A stretch of 64,000 nt of DNA from Paraburkholderia tagetis (GTDB lineage: Bacteria > Pseudomonadota > Gammaproteobacteria > Burkholderiales > Burkholderiaceae): the NCBI RefSeq assembly GCF_022213065.1, contig NZ_JAKLJA010000019.1, positions 62,001 to 126,000 of the forward strand. Direction: 5' to 3'. The notes beneath the pieces are model-generated. The model was not told the origin of the DNA and made no database searches. It saw only the letters and a list, made by a program, of their open reading frames with translations. Within the stretch, counting starts at the first letter, position 1; the number at the start of each line of letters is the position of its first letter. Made by a program: the position numbers and the translations under genes. Positions 36,364 through 44,856 of the stretch are shown one piece after another.

Positions 36364-37494
36364 ATGGAATACAGTCCGCCGCCTCTATTCAAGCAAGGCC
36401 CCTCGGCACTCGCACGGCTAATCTTCTTTGTCGTTCTGTCGATTGCGCTGCTCCTCTCCGACGCCCGCTTCAAGACGCTCGAAGTCGTGCGCGGCGTGCT
36501 CGGCGCAGGTCTTTATCCGCTGCAACGCGCCGCCCTCGTGCCGCGCGACCTCTTCATGGGCGCGGCCGACCTCGCTGTGACGAGCGCCACGTTGCGTCAG
36601 GACAACGCGAAGCTCCACACGCGCAACCTCCAGCTCTCGCAGCAAGCCAACGACGCGGCCTCGCTCGCCGCCGAAAACGCGCACCTGCGCGCGCTGCTGC
36701 AGCTTTCACAACGCATCGGCGCCCAAACCACGCCAGCCGAGATCCAGTACGACACGCGCGACCCCTTCACGCAGAAGGTCGTGATCGGCGGCGGCTCGCA
36801 GCAGGGCGTGCAGAACGGCTCGCCCGTGCTGAGCGAAGACGGCGTGATCGGCCAGGTCACGCGCGTGTTCCCGATGCAATCCGAAGTCACGCTCGTGACC
36901 GACAAAGACCAGGCGGTGCCGGTCGAGATCGTGCGCACCGGCCTGCGCAGCGTGATCTACGGCACGGCCAAGGGCGATTTGCTCGATCTGCGCTTCGTGC
37001 CGATCAGCGCCGACGTGCAAGTGGGCGACGAACTCGTGACGAGCGGCCTCGATGGCATCTATCCGCAAGGGCTGCCGGTCGCGAAGGTGCTACGCATCGA
37101 CAAGCAGGCCGACACCGCGTTTGCGCGCGTGATCTGCGTGCCGCTCGCGGCGGTGCGCGGCGCGCGCGAGGTGCTGGTGCTGCATTACGTGCCGCAAGTG
37201 CCGCCGAATCCGGTCGAGGCCGCTGAAGCTGCTGCCGCCGCTGCCGCCGCCGAGGCCAAGGACGCGAAGAAGAAAAAGCCCGCAAAGAGCGCGGACAAGA
37301 AGGCCGACGACAAATCGAAGCCGGCCGCGAATGCGCCGGGCAACACAGTGGCCAATACAGTGGCCAATACAGTGGCCAATACAGTGGCCAACGCAGCGGC
37401 CAACGCGCCAGGCAACGCTCAGGCGGGCGCACATGCAGGCGCCGCGGCGAAGACGCCGGCCGCCGCGCCCGCGAAGCCGCAGGGGGGCCATTGA
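36364..37494 (+). CDS. mreC: rod shape-determining protein MreC
   Basis: This 376-aa bitopic protein has one N-terminal membrane segment (LARLIFFVVLSIALLLSD), a coiled coil (LRQDNAKLHTRNLQLSQ) and the periplasmic double beta-barrel domain (SPVLSEDGVIGQVTRVFP, LVTDKDQAVPVEI, VTSGLDGIYPQGLPV) that bridges PBP2 and MreD. The last about 90 residues are Ala/Lys-rich low complexity, unlike the core family. They include a four-residue NTVA tandem repeat. The stop overlaps the mreD start by one base. Confidence 0.95.
   Translation: MEYSPPPLFKQGPSALARLIFFVVLSIALLLSDARFKTLEVVRGVLGAGLYPLQRAALVPRDLFMGAADLAVTSATLRQDNAKLHTRNLQLSQQANDAASLAAENAHLRALLQLSQRIGAQTTPAEIQYDTRDPFTQKVVIGGGSQQGVQNGSPVLSEDGVIGQVTRVFPMQSEVTLVTDKDQAVPVEIVRTGLRSVIYGTAKGDLLDLRFVPISADVQVGDELVTSGLDGIYPQGLPVAKVLRIDKQADTAFARVICVPLAAVRGAREVLVLHYVPQVPPNPVEAAEAAAAAAAAEAKDAKKKKPAKSADKKADDKSKPAANAPGNTVANTVANTVANTVANAAANAPGNAQAGAHAGAAAKTPAAAPAKPQGGH
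37342..37401 (+). repeat. 12-bp tandem repeat inside the mreC tail
   Basis: Four near-perfect copies of AAYACAGTGGCC (encoding Asn-Thr-Val-Ala) and one degenerate copy lie in frame in the C-terminal low-complexity tail. Because the unit is a multiple of three, copy-number change lengthens or shortens the tail without breaking the frame. Confidence 0.9.
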
Positions 37495-38006
37495 TGACGC
37501 GTCCGCAATACATCCTGCAGCCGGTCAACCCGTATTTCATCGCATTCAGCCTCGCGACCGCGTTCCTGCTGAACCTGCTGCCCTGGGGCAAGCTGCCGGG
37601 CATTCCCGACTTCGTCGCGCTCGTGCTGCTGTTCTGGAACATCCATCAGCCGCGCAAGGTGGGCATGGGCATCGCGTTCTGCCTCGGCCTCCTGATGGAC
37701 GTGCATAACGCGAACCTGCTCGGCGAGCACGCGCTCGCCTACACGCTGCTCTCGTATGGCGCGATCACGATTCATCGCCGCGTGCTCTGGATGTCGCTCG
37801 GCGTGCAGATGTTCGCCGTCATGCCGATGCTCGTCGCCGCGCAGGTCGTGCCGTTCGTGGTTCGTCTCTTGATGGGTGCGCCGTTCCCCGGCTGGGGCTA
37901 TCTGGTCAGCGGCTTCGTGGAGGCCGTGCTCTGGCCGGTCGCCAGCATCGTGCTGCTGCTGCCGCAGCGCCGCCCCATCGATCCCGACGACACCCGGCCC
38001 ATCTGA
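37494..38006 (+). CDS. mreD: rod shape-determining protein MreD
   Basis: This 170-aa integral membrane protein has about five helices (for example YFIAFSLATAFLLNLLPWG, FVALVLLFWNIHQP, AYTLLSYGAITIH). The LDVLF-like MreD signature appears as GLLMDVHNANLLGEHALAY. ATG 37494 overlaps the mreC TGA stop, implying coupled translation. It is part of the elongasome with MreC and PBP2. Confidence 0.93.
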   Translation: MTRPQYILQPVNPYFIAFSLATAFLLNLLPWGKLPGIPDFVALVLLFWNIHQPRKVGMGIAFCLGLLMDVHNANLLGEHALAYTLLSYGAITIHRRVLWMSLGVQMFAVMPMLVAAQVVPFVVRLLMGAPFPGWGYLVSGFVEAVLWPVASIVLLLPQRRPIDPDDTRPI

Positions 38007-38111
38007 GCGGCCGCGCGCCGCTCACCGTTGAAAGACGCAACCGATGACCCTCCCTTACTACCGGCCCGCCGCAGCGCCTGAGCGAGGCGCGGGCCCCGGT
38101 GCACTCCGCGC

Positions 38112-40574
38112 ATGACCGAATTCAAGGACACCCAGCAGCAGCTCACGAAGTTCCGCCTGCGCGTCGCGGCGGCGGGACTGTTCGTGTTCGTCTGCTTCGG
38201 GCTGATCGCGTTCCGCTTCCTCTGGCTGCAAGTCTGGAACCACAACAAGTACTCGCTGCAAGCCGACGAGAACCGCATTTCGGTCGCGCCCATCGTGCCG
38301 AACCGCGGCATCATCACCGACCGCAACGGCGTCGTGCTCGCGAAGAACTACTCGGCGTACACGCTCGAAATCACGCCCTCGAAGCTCACCGACACGCTCG
38401 ACAACACGATCGATGAGCTTTCGACGGTGATCCCGATCGATGCGCGCGACCGCCGCCGCTTCAAGAAGCTGCTCGAAGACTCGAAGAACTTCGAGAGCCT
38501 GCCGATCCGCACGCGCCTCACCGACGACGAAGTCGCGCGCTTCACCGCGCAGCGCTTCCGCTTTCCCGGCGTGGAGGTGCGCGCGCGCCTGTTCCGTCAA
38601 TACCCGCTCGGCACCACAGCCGCGCACGTGATCGGCTATATCGGCCGCATCTCGCAGCGCGACCAGGAGCGCATCGACGACATGAGCGACAAGAACGACA
38701 GCGATCCCGAGCATTACGATCCGCGTCTCGATGCGAACAACTACAAGGGCACCGACTACATCGGCAAGATCGGCGTCGAGCAGAGCTACGAAACCGAGCT
38801 GCACGGCCTGACCGGCTTCGAGGAAGTCGAAGTGACGGCGGGCGGGCGCCCCGTACGCACGCTCAAGCGCACCCAGGCCACGCCCGGCAACAACCTCGTG
38901 CTCTCGCTCGATATCGGCTTGCAGCAGGTGGCTGAGCAGGCCTTCGCGGGCAAGCGCGGCGCGCTCGTGGCAATCGAGCCGTCCACGGGCGACATTCTTG
39001 CGTTCGTCTCGGCGCCGAGCTTCGACCCGAACTCGTTCGTGGACGGCATCGACCAGCAGACCTGGGACGCGCTGAACAACTCGCCCGATCATCCGCTCCT
39101 GAACCGGCCGTTGCACGGCACCTATCCGCCGGGCTCGACCTACAAGCCGTTCATGGCGCTCGCCGCGCTCACGCTGCACAAGCGCACGCCGCAATGGGGC
39201 TTCCCGGACCCCGGCTACTACATGTTCGGCGGCCACCGCTTCAACAACGACGTGCGCTCCGGCCAGGGCTGGGTCGACATGAACAAGGCGATCATGGTGT
39301 CGAACGACACCTACTTCTTCATGCTCGCGCACGACCTGGGCGTGGACGCCATCGCGAATTTCATGAAGCCGCTCGGCTTCGGCCAGCTCACCGGCATCGA
39401 CATCGCGGGCGAGGCGCGCGGCATCCTGCCGTCCACCGAGTGGAAACGCAAGGCCTATCGCAAGCCCGAGCAGCAGAAGTGGTACGAGGGCGAGACGATC
39501 AGTCTCGGCATCGGCCAGGGCTACAACTCGTTCACGATCCTGCAGCTCGCGCACGCCACGGCCACGCTCGCCGACAACGGCGTGCTGATGAAGCCGCACC
39601 TCGTGAAGGAGATCGAAAGTCCGATCACGAAGGCGCAGCACCTCACCGTGCCAAGCGAAAGCGGACGCCTGAACGTGAAGCAGTCCGACATCGACGTCGT
39701 GAAGCGCGGCATGGAAGGCGTAACGATGAATCCGTCGGGCACGGCGTACAAGATCTTCGCGAACGCGCCGTATACCTCGGCGGGCAAGACCGGCACCGCG
39801 CAGGTGTTCTCCCTGCAAGGCGCGAAATATCAGGCCCATGCGCTCGCCGAGCATCTGCGCGACCACGCGCTCTTCATCGCCTTCGCACCCGCCGACAAGC
39901 CGCAGATCGCCGTCGCGCTGGTCGTCGAAAACGGCGGCTGGGGCGCGCAGGCGGCGGGCCCGATCGCGCGCAGCGTGCTCGACTACTGGCTCGTCGACCG
40001 CCTGAAGCCGGGCGTCGTGCAGGCTGCCGTGGCCGCGGCGGCCTCGGAGACGCAGGAGGCATCCGCGCCCACGATCGGCGGTGCGCCGCAGGCCGCCTCG
40101 GCAGGCGCCGGGACGTCGCCGGTCAAGGTTGCCGCGGGCTTCACGCCACTGCCGATTCCGGGCGCAGCTTCGGCTGCTGCGGCGGCCTCGGAAGCAGCCG
40201 CCGCTGCGGCTGCTTCGGGCGCGTCCGCAACGACGGCGCCCGGCACGGCGCCAACACCCGCCGCCGCAGCCAGGCCCGCCAGCGCCGGCGCTAAACCGCG
40301 CAAGGCGCCCGCCCACCCGGCCGCGCCCGAGGCACAAAAGGCGCCCGCAGCCCCCCTACCCACAGGCACCGATGCCGTAAACGGCGGCACGTCGACAAGC
40401 ACGTCCGACACCACGGACGCCGGCGGCGACGCTCCGGCCCAACGGCCTGCCGCGCCCGCGCTACCCCGCCATTTCGGCCCCGGCCCGCATCGTCCGCACC
40501 GCCCCGCGAGCGCCCCCGATGCGGCCACGCTCGCGCCGCCGCCCAAGCCCGCCACGGGCGGCATCGACGAGTAA
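38112..40574 (+). CDS. mrdA: penicillin-binding protein 2 (peptidoglycan transpeptidase)
   Basis: PBP2 (820 aa) cross-links peptidoglycan during elongation. There is one membrane anchor at about 15-35. The pedestal domain follows, and the transpeptidase motifs are SxxK as S342-T-Y-K in PGSTYKPF, SxN as VSNDT, and KTG at K559 in AGKTGTAQ. The protein is about 180 residues longer than E. coli PBP2 because of a periplasmic Ala/Pro/Ser-rich C-terminal tail after VLDYWLVDRLKPG. rodA follows after nine bases. Confidence 0.96.
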   Translation: MTEFKDTQQQLTKFRLRVAAAGLFVFVCFGLIAFRFLWLQVWNHNKYSLQADENRISVAPIVPNRGIITDRNGVVLAKNYSAYTLEITPSKLTDTLDNTIDELSTVIPIDARDRRRFKKLLEDSKNFESLPIRTRLTDDEVARFTAQRFRFPGVEVRARLFRQYPLGTTAAHVIGYIGRISQRDQERIDDMSDKNDSDPEHYDPRLDANNYKGTDYIGKIGVEQSYETELHGLTGFEEVEVTAGGRPVRTLKRTQATPGNNLVLSLDIGLQQVAEQAFAGKRGALVAIEPSTGDILAFVSAPSFDPNSFVDGIDQQTWDALNNSPDHPLLNRPLHGTYPPGSTYKPFMALAALTLHKRTPQWGFPDPGYYMFGGHRFNNDVRSGQGWVDMNKAIMVSNDTYFFMLAHDLGVDAIANFMKPLGFGQLTGIDIAGEARGILPSTEWKRKAYRKPEQQKWYEGETISLGIGQGYNSFTILQLAHATATLADNGVLMKPHLVKEIESPITKAQHLTVPSESGRLNVKQSDIDVVKRGMEGVTMNPSGTAYKIFANAPYTSAGKTGTAQVFSLQGAKYQAHALAEHLRDHALFIAFAPADKPQIAVALVVENGGWGAQAAGPIARSVLDYWLVDRLKPGVVQAAVAAAASETQEASAPTIGGAPQAASAGAGTSPVKVAAGFTPLPIPGAASAAAAASEAAAAAAASGASATTAPGTAPTPAAAARPASAGAKPRKAPAHPAAPEAQKAPAAPLPTGTDAVNGGTSTSTSDTTDAGGDAPAQRPAAPALPRHFGPGPHRPHRPASAPDAATLAPPPKPATGGIDE

Positions 40575-40583
40575 GGAGTTCCC

Positions 40584-41750
40584 ATGCCTTTCTTCCAGTT
40601 CGACAAGATCGACAAACGCGCCGTGCTGGGCACGCTGCGCAAGATGTTCCTGGGCTTCGATCGTCCGCTCGCGCTCACGGTGTTCCTGCTGCTGTGCGTG
40701 GGCATCGTCACGCTCTACAGCGCGACCCTCGACATGCCGGGCCGCGTCGAAGACCAGTTGCGCAACATCATGCTCACCTTCGTGCTGATGTGGGCGCTCG
40801 CCAATGTGCCGCCCACCACGCTCATGCGCTTCGCGGTGCCGGTCTATTCCATCGGCATTGCCTTGCTGATAGCGGTCGCGCTATTCGGACTCACGCGCAA
40901 GGGCGCCAAGCGCTGGATCAACGTGGGCGTGGTGATCCAGCCCTCCGAGATCCTCAAGATCGCCACGCCGCTCATGCTCGCGTGGTACTACCAGCGACGC
41001 GAAGGCGTCATGCGCTGGTACGACTTCGTGGTCGGCTTCGTGATCCTGCTCGTGCCGGTCGGGCTGATCGCCAAGCAGCCGGACCTCGGCACCGCCGTGC
41101 TCGTGTTCGCGGCGGGCTTCTTCGTGATCTATTTCGCGGGGCTCTCGTTCAAGCTGATCGTGCCGGTTCTCGTTGCCGGCGTGATCGCCGTAGCATCGAT
41201 CGCCGCGTTCCAGGACAAGATCTGCCAGCCGCAGGTGAACTGGCCACTCATGCACGACTACCAGAAGCATCGCATCTGCACGCTGCTCGATCCCACCTCC
41301 GACCCGCTCGGCAAGGGCTTCCACACGATTCAGGCCGTGATTGCGATCGGCTCGGGCGGACCGCTCGGCAAGGGCTGGCTGAAGGGCACGCAGTCGCATC
41401 TGGAGTTCATCCCCGAAAAGCACACCGACTTCATCTTCGCGGTGTTCTCGGAGGAGTTCGGCATGGTGGGCGGGATCGTGCTGCTCACGCTCTACATGTG
41501 TCTGATCGCACGCGGGCTCTATATCGCCGCCAACGGCGCGACGCTGTTCGGGCGCTTATTGGCCGGCTCGCTCACCATGGCGTTCTTCACCTATGCGTTC
41601 GTGAACATTGGCATGGTGAGCGGCATCCTGCCCGTGGTGGGCGTGCCGCTGCCGTTCATGAGCTACGGCGGCACCGCGCTCACGACGCTCGGCGTCGCCA
41701 TCGGGTTGATCATGAGCGTCGGGCGGCAAAAGCGGCTCATGCAAAGTTAG
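40584..41750 (+). CDS. rodA: RodA peptidoglycan glycosyltransferase (SEDS)
   Basis: RodA (388 aa) polymerises glycan strands in complex with PBP2. About ten membrane helices are visible. SEDS landmarks include VIQPSEILKIATPLMLAWYY, LIAKQPDLGTAVLVF (the conserved Asp of SEDS proteins lies in the large periplasmic loop following), FIPEKHTDFIFAVFSEEFG and GVPLPFMSYGGTAL. It is the last gene of the shape cluster. The AT-rich insert with palindromes begins about 140 bases downstream. Confidence 0.96.
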   Translation: MPFFQFDKIDKRAVLGTLRKMFLGFDRPLALTVFLLLCVGIVTLYSATLDMPGRVEDQLRNIMLTFVLMWALANVPPTTLMRFAVPVYSIGIALLIAVALFGLTRKGAKRWINVGVVIQPSEILKIATPLMLAWYYQRREGVMRWYDFVVGFVILLVPVGLIAKQPDLGTAVLVFAAGFFVIYFAGLSFKLIVPVLVAGVIAVASIAAFQDKICQPQVNWPLMHDYQKHRICTLLDPTSDPLGKGFHTIQAVIAIGSGGPLGKGWLKGTQSHLEFIPEKHTDFIFAVFSEEFGMVGGIVLLTLYMCLIARGLYIAANGATLFGRLLAGSLTMAFFTYAFVNIGMVSGILPVVGVPLPFMSYGGTALTTLGVAIGLIMSVGRQKRLMQS

Positions 41751-41893
41751 CGCGTGGTCAGTGCGCACCGGCAAGCGCGGGGAATAACGGCCATCGTCAC
41801 CGTATTACCCTCGCATCGTGTACAGCCGAAGTAATTGACGATGGCTACCACTTCGATGCGAGCTGGAATCGTACCGGATTCAAGCCCTCGATA

Positions 41894-41926
41894 TCTGACA
41901 GGCAACAGTTAATTTTGCCTGTCAGA
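41894..41926. promoter_or_regulatory. perfect 12-bp inverted repeat
   Basis: TCTGACAGGCAA (41894-41905) is mirrored by TTGCCTGTCAGA (41915-41926) around a nine-base A/T-rich loop. It could be an rodA terminator, although no U-tract follows, or a protein-binding site or island boundary element. Confidence 0.75.
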
Positions 41927-41947
41927 CGGCGAATTTGAAGAAATGAA

Positions 41948-41965
41948 TGATAGGATTTCCTATCA
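41948..41965. promoter_or_regulatory. operator-like palindrome TGATAGGA-tt-TCCTATCA
   Basis: Two perfect 8-bp arms are separated by two bases, the form of a dimeric repressor operator. It is 119 bases upstream of the first small membrane-protein gene and 22 bases after the larger inverted repeat. No matching regulator gene is in the island. Confidence 0.65.
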
Positions 41966-42083
41966 GGAGTTGAGCGATATTGAGCCATCGCACTATCAAC
42001 TTGATTTGCGGACTGTTGTGAGATAAGGGGATTGCTACCATTCCCAGCATTGCAATTGGATCGCAAATCAAATTGAGGATAAC

Positions 42084-42332
42084 ATGGCGTATGGCGCGAC
42101 AATGGGCGATGCAGCGATCCGGCTTGTAGATTTTGCTAGTGATAAACCGCTTGAGTTCATTCTAACCATGTCGGCAACTATCACAACCGCAGTTCTCATG
42201 CTGGCAATAATTTCAAAATGTATCATTGCACCGCTTGACCGTCTTAAGGATGCTTTTACGTTGGAGAGACGGGAGTCACGAGAAAAGCCGATGGCGGAGA
42301 ACGCACAACCAAGTGTGGAGGATGCAAAATGA
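42084..42332 (+). CDS. small one-helix membrane protein of unknown function
   Basis: This 82-aa protein starts MAYGATMGDAAIRLVDFASD. It has a single hydrophobic helix at about residues 25-48 (FILTMSATITTAVLMLAIIS) and a charged cytoplasmic-type tail rich in Glu/Arg/Lys. A GAGGA lies eight bases before the ATG. Codon usage is much less GC-biased than in the flanking core genes. The stop overlaps the next gene by four bases (ATGA), so the pair is co-translated. I do not recognise the family. Confidence 0.75.
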   Translation: MAYGATMGDAAIRLVDFASDKPLEFILTMSATITTAVLMLAIISKCIIAPLDRLKDAFTLERRESREKPMAENAQPSVEDAK

Positions 42333-42850
42333 GCGAAGCACTCAGGATTTTGCTCTGGACTGGTCTGGTGCTGGTGCTGGTTGCGACATATCTTTTTTTC
42401 GTGTTGCGCCTGGCAATAGCGGTGCAGCCTTACAGATTGAAGCTTGCCAGAGAGGGGGAGAGATTATCCAGATCCCCTGGATTGACGGCGTTTGACCGCG
42501 AATATATTCGCTTCTGCCTGGATAATGCATATAGCGGCGCGATAGTATTTTCCGCAATTTTTGCGTTGCCGCTATCAGGCTTTCGTTTGATGCTATCAAG
42601 AAATAATAAATCATCTGACATCGACAATGAAAGCAAGCTCATTAAATCACATCACCTTGATCAAGTATCAAGATTATTCTACTGTTCCGTCATTGCTGCC
42701 AATCCGATTTGCGCCTTAATCGTTGCCATTGAATTAATCGCAATAGTATTTTTTGGCGTGTTGTGGGCCGGAAACCTCGAATTTCTTCGGCGGATTGCAG
42801 CAAGAATTATTGCTTCAGAGTATGCCTCTGAAAAATTGATGCACACGTGA
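42329..42850 (+). CDS. membrane protein of unknown function, partner of the preceding gene
   Basis: The 173-aa protein has about three membrane segments: ILLWTGLVLVLVATYLFFVL at the N-terminus, AIVFSAIFALPLSGFRLML in the middle, and CALIVAIELIAIVFFGVLWA near the C-terminus. Hydrophilic loops rich in Asn, Ser and Lys (SRNNKSSDIDNESK) separate them. The codon usage is A/T-leaning, which marks it as recently acquired. No enzymatic motif is visible. It is co-translated with the small one-helix protein. The two are plausibly subunits of one membrane complex, but the function is unknown. Confidence 0.75.
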   Translation: MSEALRILLWTGLVLVLVATYLFFVLRLAIAVQPYRLKLAREGERLSRSPGLTAFDREYIRFCLDNAYSGAIVFSAIFALPLSGFRLMLSRNNKSSDIDNESKLIKSHHLDQVSRLFYCSVIAANPICALIVAIELIAIVFFGVLWAGNLEFLRRIAARIIASEYASEKLMHT

Positions 42851-42892
42851 CGATGAGATACGGCACGCGCTGCCCTGCAACGATCCCACGAG

Positions 42893-42926
42893 AAACGCGC
42901 CGCCTTGCACGGCGCGTTTTCTTTTT
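42893..42926. terminator. rho-independent terminator between island and Sel1 gene
   Basis: The stem AAACGCGCCG / CGGCGCGTTT, with a seven-base loop, is followed by TCTTTTT. It ends the membrane-protein pair from the left and, with the A-run on its other side, can end the Sel1 gene transcript from the right. Confidence 0.88.
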
Positions 42927-42967
42927 CACGAAGCGGCGCTGGAGATAAGAGAGCGCGCGCCCAGCGC

Positions 42968-43819
42968 CTATTGCGGCGCCGACTTCATCAGTTGCGTGCT
43001 CAACTGCTGATACTTGAGCCGCGCCACGGGGTCTCCCTGCGCCGCCGCCGCCGCGTAGTAGGCGCGCGCGACGTTCAGGTTCTTCGGCACGCCGTCGCCG
43101 CCACGCTCGTAGAACGAGCCGGTCACGTATTGCGCCGTCATGTCGCCGCCTTCCGCGGCCTTCTTGTACCAGTAGAACGCCTGCTTGTTGTCGCGCGACG
43201 TGCCGCGCCCGTCGAGATACTGGTTCGCGAGTGCGAGCTCGGCCTGCACGTGCCCCTGCTTCGCGGCCTTCAGGAACCACTGGTGCGCCTGAACCGGATC
43301 GCGATCGACGAAGTCGCCGTCGTCGTACATCTTGCCGTAGACGTATTGTGCATGGGACATGTTCGCGTCGGCGGCCTTGCGCAGCCACTTGCGGCCCTCG
43401 CCCACGTCGGCGGCGCCGCCCTCGCCATTGAGCAGCATCATCGCGTAGTTGAATTCGGCGAGCCGGTTGCCGCGCTCGGCCGCCGCCTGGAATTCGGTAC
43501 GCGCGCCCGTGAGATTGCCGGCGTTGTAGTCGGCCACGGCATTGGCCGTCTGCGGATCGGACTGCGCGCCCGCGACGGGCTTCGTGGCAGGCGCGCTTGC
43601 ACCCGCATTCGCACCCGCATTCGCACCCGCATTCGCACCCGCATTCGCACCCACGCTTGCACCCACGCTTGCACCCACGCTTGCACCCACAGCCGCGCTC
43701 GCCGCCCCGGCGGCGCCGGCCGCAGCCGCCTGGCCGCTCGCGCCAAGCGCCGCGCCGGCGACGCAAGCCGTCGCCGCCACGCGGACAAGTTGTGTCAGCA
43801 ACGTTTTCGGACGTTTCAT
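42968..43819 (-). CDS. Sel1-repeat (TPR-like) exported protein
   Basis: The 283-aa protein has a signal peptide (QLVRVAATACVAGAALGASGQAAAAG), a Gly/Ala-rich repeat tract and then four to five Sel1-like repeats. Examples are LAEFNYAMMLLNGEGGAADV, AQYVYGKMYDDGDFV, AELALANQYLDGRGTSRDN and AQYVTGSFYERGGDG. Sel1 repeats mediate protein interactions in the periplasm or envelope; the partner is unknown. Its ATG overlaps the TGA stop of the upstream aldolase gene (43816-43819), so the two are translationally coupled despite unrelated functions. Confidence 0.88.
   Translation of the reverse strand: MKRPKTLLTQLVRVAATACVAGAALGASGQAAAAGAAGAASAAVGASVGASVGASVGANAGANAGANAGANAGASAPATKPVAGAQSDPQTANAVADYNAGNLTGARTEFQAAAERGNRLAEFNYAMMLLNGEGGAADVGEGRKWLRKAADANMSHAQYVYGKMYDDGDFVDRDPVQAHQWFLKAAKQGHVQAELALANQYLDGRGTSRDNKQAFYWYKKAAEGGDMTAQYVTGSFYERGGDGVPKNLNVARAYYAAAAAQGDPVARLKYQQLSTQLMKSAPQ
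43597..43692 (-). repeat. 12-bp tandem repeat array in the Sel1 gene
   Basis: Two related 12-bp units, encoding GANA and GASV tetrapeptides (four and three copies), form the linker after the signal peptide. They are in frame, so slippage would vary linker length only. Confidence 0.9.
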
Positions 43820-44598
43820 GATCTCGCCTCCTGCAGCGCCTGGCGCGTCGCGCGCATGAGCCAGATGACATCGGCGGCCAGCGCGACGAAGCTAAAGCCC
43901 ATCTCGCGATACTGCTTCGCTTGCGCGGCATCCATCGCAAAGATGCCCGCCGCCACGCCCGCCGCACGCGCGGCAGCGACGATGCGCGTCATCGCGGCGA
44001 CGACGTCGGGGTGCTTCGAGTCGCCCAGATGGCCGAGGCTCGCGGCAAGATCGGCAGGCCCGACGAAGAGGCAGTCGATACCTGGCACCGCCGCAATTTT
44101 CTCGACCTCGCCAAGCGCCGCCGCCGATTCGATCTGAATGATCGACGCGATTTGCGCGTTAGCGCCAAGCAGGTAATCGCGCCGCATGCCATAGGCCGCC
44201 GCGCGCACCACGCCCGCGACGCCGCGTTGGCCGTTCGGCGTATTCACATCGGGATATTGGGCGTAGCTCACCGCGCGGGCGGCTTCCTCGGCGGACGCCA
44301 CGTTGGGAAACATCACCGTGCGCACGCCCGCGTCGAGCACGCGCTTGACGAGCCATGGTTCGTTGGCCGGCAGGCGCACGACCGGCTCGGTCGGCAGATG
44401 CGCGGCCGCAATGGCGCGCAGTTGCGCGATGACGTCGGCGCTGTCGTTGGGCGTGTGCTCCATGTCGATCAGCAGCCAGTCGAAACCGGCATGCGCGAGC
44501 GCCTCGGCGGCGGTCTCGCTGCCCATCGAAAGCCACAGGCCGTAGAGCGGCTCAGCTTCCTTGAGCCGTTCCTTGAGGGGATTGGTGAAGGTACTCAT
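43816..44598 (-). CDS. HpcH/HpaI-family class II aldolase
   Basis: This 260-aa TIM-barrel, metal-dependent aldolase is of the 2,4-dihydroxyhept-2-enedioate (HpcH) type. Visible signatures are FDWLLIDMEHTPND, VRTVMFPNVASAEEA, IIQIESAAALGEV (metal Glu) and CLFVGPADLAASLG (metal Asp). The physiological substrate is not evident because no aromatic-degradation genes are near; a promiscuous 2-keto acid aldolase is possible. It is followed by the Sel1 gene with a 4-base overlap. Confidence 0.88.
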   Translation of the reverse strand: MSTFTNPLKERLKEAEPLYGLWLSMGSETAAEALAHAGFDWLLIDMEHTPNDSADVIAQLRAIAAAHLPTEPVVRLPANEPWLVKRVLDAGVRTVMFPNVASAEEAARAVSYAQYPDVNTPNGQRGVAGVVRAAAYGMRRDYLLGANAQIASIIQIESAAALGEVEKIAAVPGIDCLFVGPADLAASLGHLGDSKHPDVVAAMTRIVAAARAAGVAAGIFAMDAAQAKQYREMGFSFVALAADVIWLMRATRQALQEARS

Positions 44599-44778
44599 CG
44601 CCGTGCTCCCGGCGAGCTGCGGGACGCGCGCGTCCCGCGCGGGCCTGGCGGCCCGGCAGCGCCGCGGCCGGCATGTCTCGCTCCGTTATGTTGTCGGGCC
44701 GCGCGGACGCGGGCCTTGCCGGAGCGATCATACCGCGACAAAAGTCTGCGGGCCGGGCGGAAAACCCGGGCTTGCGGG

Positions 44779-44856
44779 GCTCAATCGGACTTCAATCGAG
44801 CTTCAATCGAGCTTCAATCGAGCTTCAATCGAGCTTCAGTCGGGCTTCAGTCGCGC
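44779..44856. repeat. 11-bp tandem repeat reaching into the queD 3' end
   Basis: About six copies of the unit GCTTCAATCGA, the last two degraded to GCTTCAGTCGS, run up to and across the queD stop codon (44847). The last residues of QueD are therefore encoded by repeat sequence. Confidence 0.85.

Larger units (their letters stand above)
41751..42083. other. transition into AT-rich island, with two palindromes
   Basis: Base composition falls from core-like to distinctly A/T-rich within this gap. No credible gene is present. The two inverted repeats are annotated separately. A GAGGA ribosome binding site at its right end serves the gene at 42084. Confidence 0.6.

Noticed and set aside
41845..42102. 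85-codon minus-strand frame in the island entry
   Set aside because: No ribosome site, no recognisable domain, and it runs through both palindromes.
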